NCBI GenBank assembly: GCA_002440885.1
Contig: DJVY01000166.1
Span: 1-49,663, forward strand
DNA from: Bacteroidales bacterium UBA6244
Lineage (GTDB): Bacteria > Bacteroidota > Bacteroidia > Bacteroidales > F082
DNA: 49,663 bases
Reading direction: 5' to 3'
Part shown: one piece after another, positions 8,711 through 17,320 of the stretch
How the letters are laid out: the number at the start of each line of letters is the position of its first letter
How positions within the stretch are numbered: the first letter of the stretch is position 1
Notes under the pieces: generated by a model
Told to the model about the DNA's origin: nothing
The model's input: the letters and a program-made list of their open reading frames with translations, nothing else
Database searches by the model: none
Made by a program: the position numbers and the translations under genes

Positions 8711-8718
8711 CAAATGTA
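8711..8718 (-). promoter_or_regulatory. -7 promoter element upstream of EF-G2
   Basis: TACATTTG on the minus strand matches TAnnTTTG, 142 bases before the ATG. It would give EF-G2 an unusually long leader for this window. No -33 box is convincing. Confidence 0.35.
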
Positions 8719-8818
8719 ATAAATTAATTATTAACCGCATAACACCTTTCTAATTTAGAGTGTGTCTAACAATTAAGTCTTGTAACACGGTGAAAAATAA
8801 AGCTCCCAGACAAAACAT

Positions 8819-10414
8819 CTAAAAACCACTTAATGAGAGTGTAACTGTTGGAATCAACAAAAGCCATCCCAACAGAATGAGTACAAGCATAAACGGCCAA
8901 ATCCATTTCACCCAGCGATCGTAGGGTATACGGGCCACGCCTAACACTCCGATTAAAACACCTGATGTTGGCGTAATCATGTTGGTAAATCCATCTCCAA
9001 ACTGAAAAGCCATCACTGTTGCCTGACGCGAGAGATTAACCAAATCGGAAAAGGGAGCCATCACCGGCATGGTCAGGGCCGCCTTGGCCGAACCACTGGG
9101 AATAATGACATTGATCAGGTTTTGAATAGCATACATTACCGATACCGTACCAAACTTACCCATCCCCTCCATCGATCCGGCTACACTGTTCAGAATGGTG
9201 TCGATAATTCGTCCGTCTTCAAGAATTACCAATATACCCCCCGCCAGCCCAACTACCATTGCTGCTGAAAGAATATCACCTGCCCCTTCGATAAATAACC
9301 GGGTCACTCTGTTGGCACTGTAACCAATAGCTGCACCTGATAACAGACCCATGGCCAGAAATAAGCTCGCAATCTCTTCTATATACCAACTGTATCCCAT
9401 CACCCCGACAATTAAATAGATAATCGTGAACATCAGCAGCGTAAGGATGAAAAAATGGATCGACTTTCTCAGACTAAGCACTCCTGCGAGGATAAACAAA
9501 AATGCTGTTATCGGCAACATGGGCAGTGTTTGTGAGGCATGTCCGATAGACATTGTGGTAACAGGATAGATGAAGGCAAAAATAACCAGGGCGGTGGTCG
9601 TTAATAAAAACACAACCCATGCCGACTTCGGCGTGTGGTATTTAAGTTCCTGATCTGTAACCTCTACATGCTTCCTCCAATACGAATCTGTTTCATAAAC
9701 AGGTGATAGCTTCGGGTTCTTTTTGATCTTGCGGGCATAAATCAGCACCCAGGCTATGCCTATTAAATTGATCACAAACCAGCTGAATAACCTATAGCCA
9801 AAGCCTGAAAACAAAGGTAAGTCGGCAATTCCTTGCGCAATCCCGATAGTGAAAGGATTAAGCACTGCCCCGGCAAACCCCAGTCCTGCGGCCACAAAAC
9901 TCATGCATACGCCAACGATGCTGTCATATCCCATCGAAATAGACAGAGGAACAAGAATAATGATGAAAGCTATCGTTTCTTCGCTCATGCCAAAAACCGC
10001 CCCAAAAACACTAAAAACAAGCATCACCAGCACAATAATGATGTTGTTGACACCAATTCGCCGCAACAGCTTGTTTTTCTCCAGTCTTTTGGCTGTCTCC
10101 AAAAACGAAAGAATCCCGATATCAATTGCTTTGGTGCTGTTCACAATCCAAAAAGCTCCGCCGATCATCAAAATAAAAACAATGATTCCGGCCTGTCGGG
10201 TAAACCCTTTAAAAAAAGCGGAAAACACCTGCCAGGTCTGCGGTTCGTTGTCAACATGGTGAAAGGAATCTTTATCGATAACCGTACGCTCAACCCCGTT
10301 GACCTCGATTTTCTGCCTTTCGTATACGCCTCCGGGAATAATCCAGGTGAGCATTGCCGACAAAAGAATGATGGAAAAGATTATTACATAGGTGTGCGGG
10401 ATATTCTTAAACAT
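8819..10414 (-). CDS. YfcC-family (C4-dicarboxylate anaerobic carrier-like) membrane transporter
   Basis: 531 residues with about a dozen hydrophobic segments. The first helix, YVIIFSIILLSAMLTWIIPGGVYER, and the internal FGMSEETIAFIIILVPLSISMGYD and NVIIPSGSAKAALTMPVMAPF stretches are typical of the YfcC group in the DcuC/ion-transporter superfamily. Members are secondary transporters, variously proposed for amino acids, peptides or carboxylates; the substrate is not predictable from this sequence. It faces elbB across a divergent promoter region. The promoter element lies at 10439-10446, 25 bases from the start. Nothing looks truncated. Confidence 0.8.
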   Translation of the reverse strand: MFKNIPHTYVIIFSIILLSAMLTWIIPGGVYERQKIEVNGVERTVIDKDSFHHVDNEPQTWQVFSAFFKGFTRQAGIIVFILMIGGAFWIVNSTKAIDIGILSFLETAKRLEKNKLLRRIGVNNIIIVLVMLVFSVFGAVFGMSEETIAFIIILVPLSISMGYDSIVGVCMSFVAAGLGFAGAVLNPFTIGIAQGIADLPLFSGFGYRLFSWFVINLIGIAWVLIYARKIKKNPKLSPVYETDSYWRKHVEVTDQELKYHTPKSAWVVFLLTTTALVIFAFIYPVTTMSIGHASQTLPMLPITAFLFILAGVLSLRKSIHFFILTLLMFTIIYLIVGVMGYSWYIEEIASLFLAMGLLSGAAIGYSANRVTRLFIEGAGDILSAAMVVGLAGGILVILEDGRIIDTILNSVAGSMEGMGKFGTVSVMYAIQNLINVIIPSGSAKAALTMPVMAPFSDLVNLSRQATVMAFQFGDGFTNMITPTSGVLIGVLGVARIPYDRWVKWIWPFMLVLILLGWLLLIPTVTLSLSGF

Positions 10415-10438
10415 AAGCGACCAATTAGTTCAGGGCGA

Positions 10439-10446
10439 CAAAGATA
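10439..10446 (-). promoter_or_regulatory. -7 promoter element for the YfcC transporter
   Basis: TATCTTTG on the minus strand is a full match to TAnnTTTG, 25 bases from the ATG at 10414. Confidence 0.5.
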
Positions 10447-10570
10447 TTGAAAGCAATGAAACCGGGGAGCGGAAAAATAGTTGCCGGTTTATTATAGGTT
10501 GAGAAATTTTCTATATTTTAGCAGGTAAAATTATAAACTCTCAAAGAATACCGCCAGCGTTGCATTTGCG

Positions 10571-10578
10571 TACTTTTG
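10571..10578 (+). promoter_or_regulatory. -7 promoter element for elbB
   Basis: TACTTTTG matches TAnnTTTG. It overlaps the upstream in-frame TTG at 10576, which rules that codon out as a start and supports ATG 10624. Confidence 0.55.
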
Positions 10579-10623
10579 CACTTAAGGCAAAAGATATTCT
10601 GTCGAGAAGCTAAAAGGGATGCT

Positions 10624-11280
10624 ATGAAAACTAAAAAATTTGCCGTTGTATTGGCCGGATGTGGCGTTTATGACGGAGCAGAAATCCAGGAGGCTGTATT
10701 AACTATGCTGGCCATTGCACGACAAGGCGCTGCTTACCAATGCTTCGCCCCCGATATACTCCAACATCATGTGGTTAATCATGTGGATGGCAGCGAGATG
10801 CATCAGGAAAGAAATGTATTTGTAGAAGCTGCCCGTATAGCGCGCGGTGAAATTAAGCGGCTGTCTGATTTTTCGGCCAACGACTACGATGCGCTAATTT
10901 TTCCAGGTGGATTTGGCGTGGCCAAAAACTTTTTTCCATTGGCTATCGAAGGCCCGTCGGCAAAAGTAACACCCGAAGTGGAAAGGGCTGTATTTGAAAT
11001 GGTTTCGGCTCAAAAACCTGTCGGTGCGCTGTGTATTGCCCCGGCCATGATTGCCAAAATACTCGAAGGGGTTGAGGTAACTATCGGTAATGATGAGGGT
11101 ACGATTAAAGCTATCGAAACCATGGGAGGGACACACAAAATTTCCACCCACGGACAGGTTGTCTGGGATGAACAGTTTAACGTGTTCTCAACACCTTGTT
11201 ACATGCTGGACGCTACCATTACCGATATTGAAGTGGGGGCGAACCGCATAGTGGAAGAAATGATTAAGGTAATTTCGTAA
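10624..11280 (+). CDS. elbB: ElbB-like DJ-1/PfpI glyoxalase
   Basis: 218 residues from ATG 10624, the standard ElbB length. It opens FAVVLAGCGVYDGAEIQEAVLTMLAIARQGA and carries the nucleophile region GALCIAPAMIAKIL of the DJ-1/PfpI superfamily, with the ANDYDALIFPGGFGVAKN glutamine-amidotransferase-like strand before it. ElbB of E. coli has weak glyoxalase activity and was linked to early isoprenoid synthesis; the physiological role is unsettled. It is followed after 4 bases by the nitronate monooxygenase gene and is probably cotranscribed with it. Confidence 0.9.
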   Translation: MKTKKFAVVLAGCGVYDGAEIQEAVLTMLAIARQGAAYQCFAPDILQHHVVNHVDGSEMHQERNVFVEAARIARGEIKRLSDFSANDYDALIFPGGFGVAKNFFPLAIEGPSAKVTPEVERAVFEMVSAQKPVGALCIAPAMIAKILEGVEVTIGNDEGTIKAIETMGGTHKISTHGQVVWDEQFNVFSTPCYMLDATITDIEVGANRIVEEMIKVIS

Positions 11281-11284
11281 GAAA

Positions 11285-12241
11285 GTGGAAAGAAACCGAA
11301 TTACTTCCCTGTTTGGTATAAAATACCCGATCATACAGGGGGGCATGATATGGTGTAGCGGTTGGCAACTGGCCTCAGCGGTTAGCAACGCCGGGGGATT
11401 AGGGTTAATCGGAGCCGGGTCGATGTATCCGGATGTGCTGGAAAAACACATCAAAGAATGTAAAGCAGCTACCGATAAGCCTTTCGGCGTCAATATTCCG
11501 CTTTTGTACCCGCAAACAGAAGAACTGCTGGAGATTATCTTTCGCCACCAGGTTAAAATCGTCTTTACTTCGGCAGGAAATCCGGCCAAATACACCGCTT
11601 TGCTCAAAGAGCATAACATCACAGTGGCCCATGTGGTAGCTAACACTAAATTTGCACTAAAAGCAGCCGCTGCAGGTGTTGATGCCATTGTTGCCGAAGG
11701 ATTTGAAGCCGGTGGTCACAACGGTGCGGAAGAAACGACAACCATGGTGCTCATTCCGCAACTACGCCCCCTGATTCAGACACCGCTTATAGCCGCCGGG
11801 GGAATTTCGTCCGGCAGTGCTATGTATGCGGCTATGGCCTTGGGCGCTGATGCGGTGCAAATAGGCAGCCTGTTTGCCGCAAGTACAGAATCCTCAGCCC
11901 ACTGGCAGTTTAAACAGGCTGTTATCGAAGCCTCTGAGGGCGACACCAGACTGCTATTAAAAAAACTTGTCCCGGTAAGGTTGCTTAAAAACAAGTTTTT
12001 TGATGAGGTGGTTCAGGCAGAAAATCGGGGTGCTTCACGCGATGAATTGTCCATTATACTAGGTAAAGGCAAAGCCAAAGCGGGCATGTTCGAGGGCGAC
12101 GTGGAATATGGCGAACTCGAAATTGGCCAGGTGAGCTCCATGATCGACAGAGAACTTTCAGCAAATGAAATTGTTGACAAATTGATTTTGGAATTTCGGC
12201 AATCGGCTGACAGAATGAGATATAGTGATTATTTAGATTAG
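11285..12241 (+). CDS. nitronate monooxygenase / FabK-like FMN oxidoreductase
   Basis: 318 residues. The TIM-barrel FMN features are visible: YPIIQGGMIWCSGWQLASAVSNAGGLGLIG at the N-terminus, EGFEAGGHNG with the conserved His in the middle, and the phosphate-binding IAAGGISSGSAMYAAMALGADAVQIGS. The family oxidises alkyl nitronates or acts as enoyl-ACP reductase FabK; the two cannot be separated by eye. The start is a GTG four bases after the elbB stop, so translation is probably coupled. No separate promoter is seen. Confidence 0.85.
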   Translation: MERNRITSLFGIKYPIIQGGMIWCSGWQLASAVSNAGGLGLIGAGSMYPDVLEKHIKECKAATDKPFGVNIPLLYPQTEELLEIIFRHQVKIVFTSAGNPAKYTALLKEHNITVAHVVANTKFALKAAAAGVDAIVAEGFEAGGHNGAEETTTMVLIPQLRPLIQTPLIAAGGISSGSAMYAAMALGADAVQIGSLFAASTESSAHWQFKQAVIEASEGDTRLLLKKLVPVRLLKNKFFDEVVQAENRGASRDELSIILGKGKAKAGMFEGDVEYGELEIGQVSSMIDRELSANEIVDKLILEFRQSADRMRYSDYLD

Positions 12242-12293
12242 CTTCTAAACATAAAGATGTTAAATTCGTAACTTATACAGTAATACTAAAAAA

Positions 12294-13433
12294 ATGAATT
12301 TTGAATTTACAGAAGAACAATTAATGATTCAGCAGGCTGCACGCGATTTTGCTCAACGTGAGTTATTGCAGGATGTGCTCGAACGTGATGAAAAAGCCAT
12401 TTTTCCGGCCAACCACATAAAAAAACTTGGTGAACTGGGATTTTTGGGCATGATGATTGACCCAAAATATGACGGCGGTGGCATGGATACCGTTTCGTAT
12501 ATGTTGGCCATGGAAGAGATTTCAAAAGTGGATGCCTCCGTGGCTGTGATCATGTCGATTAATAACTCGTTGATTTGTTACGGATTGCAAAAATATGGCA
12601 ACGAAGAGCAAAAGCAAAAATACCTGAAACCTCTTGCACGTGGTGAAATAATTGGCGCGTTTTTGCTTTCAGAGCCTGAAGCCGGGTCGGATGCCACCCA
12701 TCAGCACACAACGGCCATCGACAAAGGAGATCATTACCTTATAAACGGAACTAAAAACTGGATATCTAACGCCAATTCTGCTTCGGTTTATCTTGTTATG
12801 GCTCAAACCCATCCCGACAAGCGACATAAGGGCATTAATGCCTTCATCGTGGATAAAAACACTCCGGGTATAACGTTAGGACCTCACGAGGATAAAATGG
12901 GCATGCGAAGCTCCGATACCCATTCGGTGATGTTCAACGACGTAACCGTTCCAAAAGAGAACCGCATTGGGGAGGATGGCTTTGGTTTTACCTTTGCCAT
13001 GAAAGTACTTGAGGCCGGACGACTGGGCATTGCCGCCCAGGCATTGGGGATTGCTTCTGGGGCATACGAGCGGGCAGTAGCTTACGCCAAAGAAAGAAAA
13101 GCCTTTGGGACAGTATTGGCAAACCATCAGTCGATTGCCTTCAAGATTGCCGACATGGCCGTAAAAATAGAGAATGCCCGTAATCTGTGCCTGAAAGCAG
13201 CCTGGCTAAAAGACAATGGCAAGTCGTTTACCATTGAAGGATCAATGGCCAAACTCTATGCCGCCGACATTGCCATGGAGGTAACCACCGAAGCCGTTCA
13301 AATCCACGGCGGATATGGCTATGTTAAAGAATACCACGTTGAGCGGTTGATGCGCGAAGCCAAGCTGACCCAGATTTACGAGGGAACTTCCGAAGTGCAA
13401 AAAATCGTTATCTCGCGTTCCGTGCTGAAATAG
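12294..13433 (+). CDS. acyl-CoA dehydrogenase (short-chain/butyryl-CoA type)
   Basis: 379 residues, the standard length. It has FTEEQLMIQQAARDFAQREL, LSEPEAGSDA, NGTKNWISNAN, KMGMRSSDTH, and the C-terminal QIYEGTSEVQKIVISR with the catalytic-base Glu in YEGTSE. FAD-linked alpha-beta dehydrogenation of an acyl-CoA passes electrons to ETF, whose genes lie about 1 kb downstream with one unrelated gene between. The overall motif set fits the short-chain (butyryl-CoA) branch, but chain length is an inference. It has its own start region after a 52-base gap, so it may be in the same transcript as the two genes before it. Confidence 0.92.
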   Translation: MNFEFTEEQLMIQQAARDFAQRELLQDVLERDEKAIFPANHIKKLGELGFLGMMIDPKYDGGGMDTVSYMLAMEEISKVDASVAVIMSINNSLICYGLQKYGNEEQKQKYLKPLARGEIIGAFLLSEPEAGSDATHQHTTAIDKGDHYLINGTKNWISNANSASVYLVMAQTHPDKRHKGINAFIVDKNTPGITLGPHEDKMGMRSSDTHSVMFNDVTVPKENRIGEDGFGFTFAMKVLEAGRLGIAAQALGIASGAYERAVAYAKERKAFGTVLANHQSIAFKIADMAVKIENARNLCLKAAWLKDNGKSFTIEGSMAKLYAADIAMEVTTEAVQIHGGYGYVKEYHVERLMREAKLTQIYEGTSEVQKIVISRSVLK

Positions 13434-13617
13434 CCCGGTGGAATAAACGGCTCTTAGTAGCTGATGCCTGAGCGATGGGCTGTACCGGTTTATTTATATG
13501 TCCCTGTTTCTGTTTAACGAAGACTGATCAGATACAAAATTTTAGTGCCCGATAGCCTTTTACCTCAGCACATTTAAAAAATAATCGTGGTGTAGGCTCA
13601 AAACCTTCATTTTAAAC

Positions 13618-13625
13618 TATTTTTG
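13618..13625 (+). promoter_or_regulatory. -7 promoter element for the DUF2179 gene
   Basis: TATTTTTG fits TAnnTTTG and lies 25 bases before the ATG at 13650. No clear -33 box. Confidence 0.45.
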
Positions 13626-13649
13626 CATCAAGAACTTAAATAGTATTAA

Positions 13650-14249
13650 ATGATTATACCAGAATGGATTAGTCCTGAAATTTACAATTGGGTGGTGCTG
13701 CCCTTACTCATTGCCATTGCCCGTATCCTGGATGTTTCGGTTGGTACAATCCGGCTCATCTTTGTTTCACGCGGATATAAGTACCTTGCACCGGTTCTTG
13801 GTTTTGTCGAAGTCATCATCTGGCTGTTGGCTATCGGGCAGATCATGCAACAACTCGATAACTTTATGAGCTATATTGGTTATGGCGCTGGCTTTGCAAT
13901 GGGTAACTACATCGGGATTGTCATTGTAGAGAAAATGTCTATCGGAACAGTGGTTATCCGCATTATCCCGAAACGCGACACTTCAAACCTAATCGCACAT
14001 CTGCGCGAAGCCAACTATGCCGTAACTGTTGTAAATGCTGAAGGGCGTAACGGCCCGGTGTCGATGTTGTTCAGTATTGTTAAAAGAAAAGATCTGGAAG
14101 GAGCGCTGAAAATTATCAACATCCATAACCCGCATGCTTTTTATACCATCGAAGACGTGCAGCGGGTTAATGAAGGCCATTTCAGAGAGCCACAACGTCG
14201 TAGTTTCTTCTTTGGCGGAATATTCGGCAATAGTCATTTACGTAAATAA
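13650..14249 (+). CDS. DUF2179/DUF5698 (UPF0316) membrane protein
   Basis: 199 residues. Three hydrophobic N-terminal segments (residues about 14-105) include RILDVSVGTIRLIFVSRGYKYLAPVLGFVEVIIW, the DUF5698 signature. A soluble DUF2179 domain follows (VVIRIIPKRDTSNLIAHLREANYAVTVVNAEGRNGPVSMLFSIVKRKDL), a ferredoxin-like fold found at the C-terminus of many YitT-type proteins. The function of UPF0316 proteins is unknown; the soluble domain may bind a small ligand. It sits between the acyl-CoA dehydrogenase and the ETF genes but has its own promoter element. Confidence 0.85.
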   Translation: MIIPEWISPEIYNWVVLPLLIAIARILDVSVGTIRLIFVSRGYKYLAPVLGFVEVIIWLLAIGQIMQQLDNFMSYIGYGAGFAMGNYIGIVIVEKMSIGTVVIRIIPKRDTSNLIAHLREANYAVTVVNAEGRNGPVSMLFSIVKRKDLEGALKIINIHNPHAFYTIEDVQRVNEGHFREPQRRSFFFGGIFGNSHLRK

Positions 14250-14432
14250 TCAGGCTAATTGTCCAAATGAACAACTTGTCAATAAAATACTATTTATAAT
14301 TTTGTATAAATTATGCACCATACGTCAACATTCATATGCATGCATAATATTTACAATTAAAATTTTACGAAATTTGTTCTTTGCTTTTTTGTAACTCACA
14401 ATGAATTAAATCATTCAATAAATAATTATCTT

Positions 14433-15170
14433 ATGAAAATATTGGTTTTAATAAGTAACGTGCCTGATACGACCACAAAAATCAGGTTTAAAGCTGACAA
14501 CACAGCTTTCGACGATGCGGGCGTTCAATGGATTATAAATCCATGGGATGAGTTAGCTCTAACACGGGCGGTTGAATTGAAAGAAGCAGGCAGCATTACA
14601 CATATTACGGTTGCTAATGTTGGCACACCGGCCACCGAACCAACCTTACGCAAGGCGCTCGCCGTAGGTGCTGATGACGCCATTAGGGTAAATGTGGCAG
14701 CAAAAGACGCCTTTGAAGTGGCCTCTCAGCTGGCTCAGGTTGCCGAAGGGTACGATTTAATATTAGCCGGTATTGAAGCTTCTGACTACAATGGTTCAGC
14801 CGTGGGTGGAATGTTGGCCGAGTTGCTCGACATCTCCTCTGTATCTGCCGTTTCGGGGATAACTATCGCTGACGGTAAAGTATTGTTTAATCGTGAAATA
14901 GATGGCGGATCACAAAAACTCGAAGTGTCGACACCGGTGCTTGCCGTAGTTCAAAAAGGAATAGCTAAAGAGCCCAGAATTCCAGCTATGCGCGGCATTA
15001 TGATGGCACGTTCAAAACCATTGAAAGTAATTGATCCCTCAACTGCTGAGGAACGAACCGCCTTTGTGAAATTTGAACTCCCCCCCAAAAAGGCAGCATG
15101 TAAAATGGTTGCCGAGGACAATGTAAAAGAACTGGTCAGGTTGTTGCACGAAGAAGCAAAAGCACTTTAA
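14433..15170 (+). CDS. etfB: electron transfer flavoprotein subunit beta
   Basis: 245 residues. The N-terminus MKILVLISNVPDTTTKIRF and the FDDAGVQWIINPWDELALTRAVELKEAG stretch are typical of EtfB, followed by ALAVGADDAIRV, DLILAGIEASDYNGSAVGGMLAELL and the C-terminal AMRGIMMARSKPLKVIDP. It binds AMP and forms a heterodimer with EtfA, collecting electrons from acyl-CoA dehydrogenases. etfA follows 19 bases downstream. Whether this pair is bifurcating or a simple electron carrier cannot be decided by eye. Confidence 0.93.
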   Translation: MKILVLISNVPDTTTKIRFKADNTAFDDAGVQWIINPWDELALTRAVELKEAGSITHITVANVGTPATEPTLRKALAVGADDAIRVNVAAKDAFEVASQLAQVAEGYDLILAGIEASDYNGSAVGGMLAELLDISSVSAVSGITIADGKVLFNREIDGGSQKLEVSTPVLAVVQKGIAKEPRIPAMRGIMMARSKPLKVIDPSTAEERTAFVKFELPPKKAACKMVAEDNVKELVRLLHEEAKAL

Positions 15171-15189
15171 TAACTTAAGAATAAAAATC

Positions 15190-16152
15190 ATGTCGATATT
15201 AGTATATACAGAAAACTGGGACGGGAAATTCAAAAAATTCAGCTTTGAGCTGGTGTCCTACGCGGCGGCTGTAGCCAAAGAAACAGGCGCTTCAGTAACC
15301 GTTATTTCTATTGGAAAAGTAGCACAAGAGGAACTTCAAAAATTGAGCCTCTATGGTGCAGACAAGGTACTTACTGTAGAGGATGAACGTTTTAAATCGC
15401 TCGACAACAAAGCCATGTCAAAAGCTGTTGTGGCTGCCGCTGAAGCCGAAAAAGCAACCTTGGTTGTGCTCGCACATAACAACCTGGGAAAAGCACTTGC
15501 GCCGCGCGTATCCGTGCGACTGAAAGCAGGTCTCGAAACCGGTGTAATGGCGCTGCCTCTTTCCATGAATCCATTTATTGTTAAAAAGAAAGTTTTTACC
15601 GGAAAGGCTTTCGCCGAGGTTAAAGTGGAGGGCGAGATCAAGGTAATCACGCTGGCACAAAATTCGTTCGAGCCCGTAGAGATGAACCACACCGAAACAA
15701 TAGAGGCGTTTAATCCGCAGGTATCAGATAGCGACTTTACGGTGGTGGTGAAAGAAACCAACAAGGTGACAGGCAAGGTGCTCCTGACAGATGCTGAAAT
15801 CGTTGTTTCCGGTGGACGCGGAATGAAAAGTGCTGATAACTGGGGCGGATTGGAAGAATTGGCCGATTTGCTTGGTGCCGGCATGGCGTGTTCACGTCCG
15901 GTTAGCGATGAAGGATGGCGCTCGCACAGCGAACATGTAGGACAAACCGGTAAAATTATTGCGCCAAATCTGTATCTGGCCTTTGGCATTTCGGGCGCAA
16001 TCCAACACCTGGGAGGTGTTAGTTCCTCAAAAGTTATTGTGGCTGTAAACAAAGATCCGGAAGCGCCTATTTTTGAGGCTGCCGACTACGGCATTGTTGG
16101 CGATGTAAACGTGGTAATCCCTCAGTTTGTTCAAGCTGTAAAGGAATTATAA
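15190..16152 (+). CDS. etfA: electron transfer flavoprotein subunit alpha
   Basis: 320 residues. The C-terminal FAD domain is clear: VVSGGRGMKSADNWGGLEELADLLGAGMACSRPVSDEGW, then GQTGKIIAPNLYLAFGISGAIQHLGGVSSSKVIVAVNKDPEAPIFEAADYGIVGD. With EtfB it moves electrons from acyl-CoA oxidation to a quinone reductase or other acceptor. It ends the operon, since a strong terminator follows at 16170-16206. Confidence 0.94.
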   Translation: MSILVYTENWDGKFKKFSFELVSYAAAVAKETGASVTVISIGKVAQEELQKLSLYGADKVLTVEDERFKSLDNKAMSKAVVAAAEAEKATLVVLAHNNLGKALAPRVSVRLKAGLETGVMALPLSMNPFIVKKKVFTGKAFAEVKVEGEIKVITLAQNSFEPVEMNHTETIEAFNPQVSDSDFTVVVKETNKVTGKVLLTDAEIVVSGGRGMKSADNWGGLEELADLLGAGMACSRPVSDEGWRSHSEHVGQTGKIIAPNLYLAFGISGAIQHLGGVSSSKVIVAVNKDPEAPIFEAADYGIVGDVNVVIPQFVQAVKEL

Positions 16153-16169
16153 TTTATTCCTTAATGATT

Positions 16170-16206
16170 AAAAACCCGGATAAGACGATCTTGTCCGGGT
16201 TTTTTG
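16170..16206 (+). terminator. intrinsic terminator after etfA
   Basis: AAAAACCCGGATAAG pairs with CTTGTCCGGGTTTTTT (one G-T pair) around a short loop, followed by T residues. The arms carry A and T runs and may also work for the minus-strand lipoprotein gene that ends at 16237. Confidence 0.85.
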
Positions 16207-16236
16207 TCTTGAAGCAGAGGCTATTGTCGCCAAAGA

Positions 16237-16713
16237 TTAATTGTAAATATGCAACAGCGAACCATCGTAAACAGCGTAGTATTCTATTAAAGGATAGCGG
16301 CCTGTTCCCTGAAAAAGACTTCCGTCGTCCATCAAGTACATGTTGTTGGCACAAGTATCCATAGCAAAAGGATAATACTCACCCACAACTAATTTACCAC
16401 AGTTGCGTCCATATTCATCGCAGCATAAAAAAGGATCGTTGGGAGGTTGGCGTTCGTAGGCTTTAAACTCGTTAAAACTTTTACGGTAAACAATTACCCC
16501 ACGACTTGCCAGCGGGATTACCATTCCGGGCACTTCGTCCAAATACAACCACCCTCCAGCCGTGTTTAGCTCCTGAAAGATTGTGCTGTTAGGATCGATG
16601 GTGACATTTATAACAACGTTAGGGATGTTAGGATTTAAACTGCCCTTATTACACGACCCAACCACAATCAGCAGAGCCATGGCAAATAACCCGAAAATAA
16701 CACCCTTACGCAT
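16237..16713 (-). CDS. small lipoprotein resembling a degenerate Rieske fold
   Basis: 158 residues with a lipobox (IVVGSC, Cys21). The middle and end read GGWLYLDEVPGMVIPLASRGVIVYR, a Cys-rich loop (Cys97, Cys98, Cys105), DTCANNMYLMDDGSLFQGTGRYPLIEY and a final DGSLLHIYN. This order resembles Rieske-like lipoproteins in Bacteroidota. However, the usual Cys-x-His and Cys-x-x-His cluster ligands are not present, so it probably holds no Rieske cluster. The Cys residues may bind another metal or form disulphides. The homology is an impression from layout, not a search result. It has its own promoter at 16749-16756. Confidence 0.7.
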   Translation of the reverse strand: MRKGVIFGLFAMALLIVVGSCNKGSLNPNIPNVVINVTIDPNSTIFQELNTAGGWLYLDEVPGMVIPLASRGVIVYRKSFNEFKAYERQPPNDPFLCCDEYGRNCGKLVVGEYYPFAMDTCANNMYLMDDGSLFQGTGRYPLIEYYAVYDGSLLHIYN

Positions 16714-16748
16714 AATGTATTCTTTTATATTGCTTCTTATTGATTTTG

Positions 16749-16756
16749 CAAAAATA
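16749..16756 (-). promoter_or_regulatory. -7 promoter element for the Rieske-like lipoprotein
   Basis: TATTTTTG on the minus strand, 36 bases before the ATG at 16713. Confidence 0.45.
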
Positions 16757-16863
16757 TCATATTAGAGGCAGTTAATGCCGAGAGGATTGGGTTTTTCTGT
16801 TTTTGTAAACCTAATCCGATTCGGTTTACACCAAACGAAATTTCTACTTTTTTATTTTGAGTG

Positions 16864-16894
16864 CTTGGCAGTTTCAATCATCAGCTTACCTTTG
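16864..16894 (+). promoter_or_regulatory. promoter with TSS next to the start codon of the small lipoprotein gene
   Basis: CTTG at 16864-16867 and TACCTTTG at 16887-16894 are 19 bases apart. The expected transcript start is within a few bases of the ATG at 16902, so the mRNA may be leaderless. Confidence 0.5.
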
Positions 16895-16901
16895 CAGAGG
16901 T

Positions 16902-17204
16902 ATGAAACATGTAGGTTTTTATAAAATCATCTTTATCATCCTTATCGGGATGAGCCTGATGCTTACGCAGAGCTGTATCTTTGGAAAAAAAGGTGGCAAG
17001 GCCGAACGTCAGGCTGAAAAAGTGCAAAAGGAATTAGACAAGGAAACGCAGGCTGAATTCGACAAAGCTTACAAGCAGCACATGGAGTCGCAGAGTGAGC
17101 TCACAAAAAAGCAAATGAAAGAAATGAAAAAGCAACAAAAACGCTACAACAAACCCAGAAAAAGATCGCTCTGGGATAGGATTTTTAGAAACAAATGTCC
17201 TTAG
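16902..17204 (+). CDS. small lysine-rich lipoprotein of unknown function
   Basis: 100 residues. A signal peptide ends in the lipobox LTQSC (MLTQSCIFGKK), so it is likely lipidated. After it comes a long charged, helical stretch rich in Lys, Glu and Gln (about residues 30-85) with coiled-coil character, then a basic Trp-containing tail (RSLWDRIFRNKCP). No family was recognised. It could tether or bridge envelope components, but that is a guess. ATG 16902 was chosen because upstream starts lie within the promoter. Confidence 0.7.
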   Translation: MKHVGFYKIIFIILIGMSLMLTQSCIFGKKGGKAERQAEKVQKELDKETQAEFDKAYKQHMESQSELTKKQMKEMKKQQKRYNKPRKRSLWDRIFRNKCP

Positions 17205-17320
17205 AAAGGTTGGCTGGCGTTGGCGTTTGCATTTTTTTGACACAAACGGAAACAACACAACAACAAATTATTGAGAATAATGAACCCCGAATACCCATTG
17301 ATAATTGAAGAACGAACGAG

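Noticed and set aside
15351..16052. 233-codon open frame antisense to etfA
   Set aside because: Antisense shadow of a well-supported gene; composition is atypical and has no motifs.
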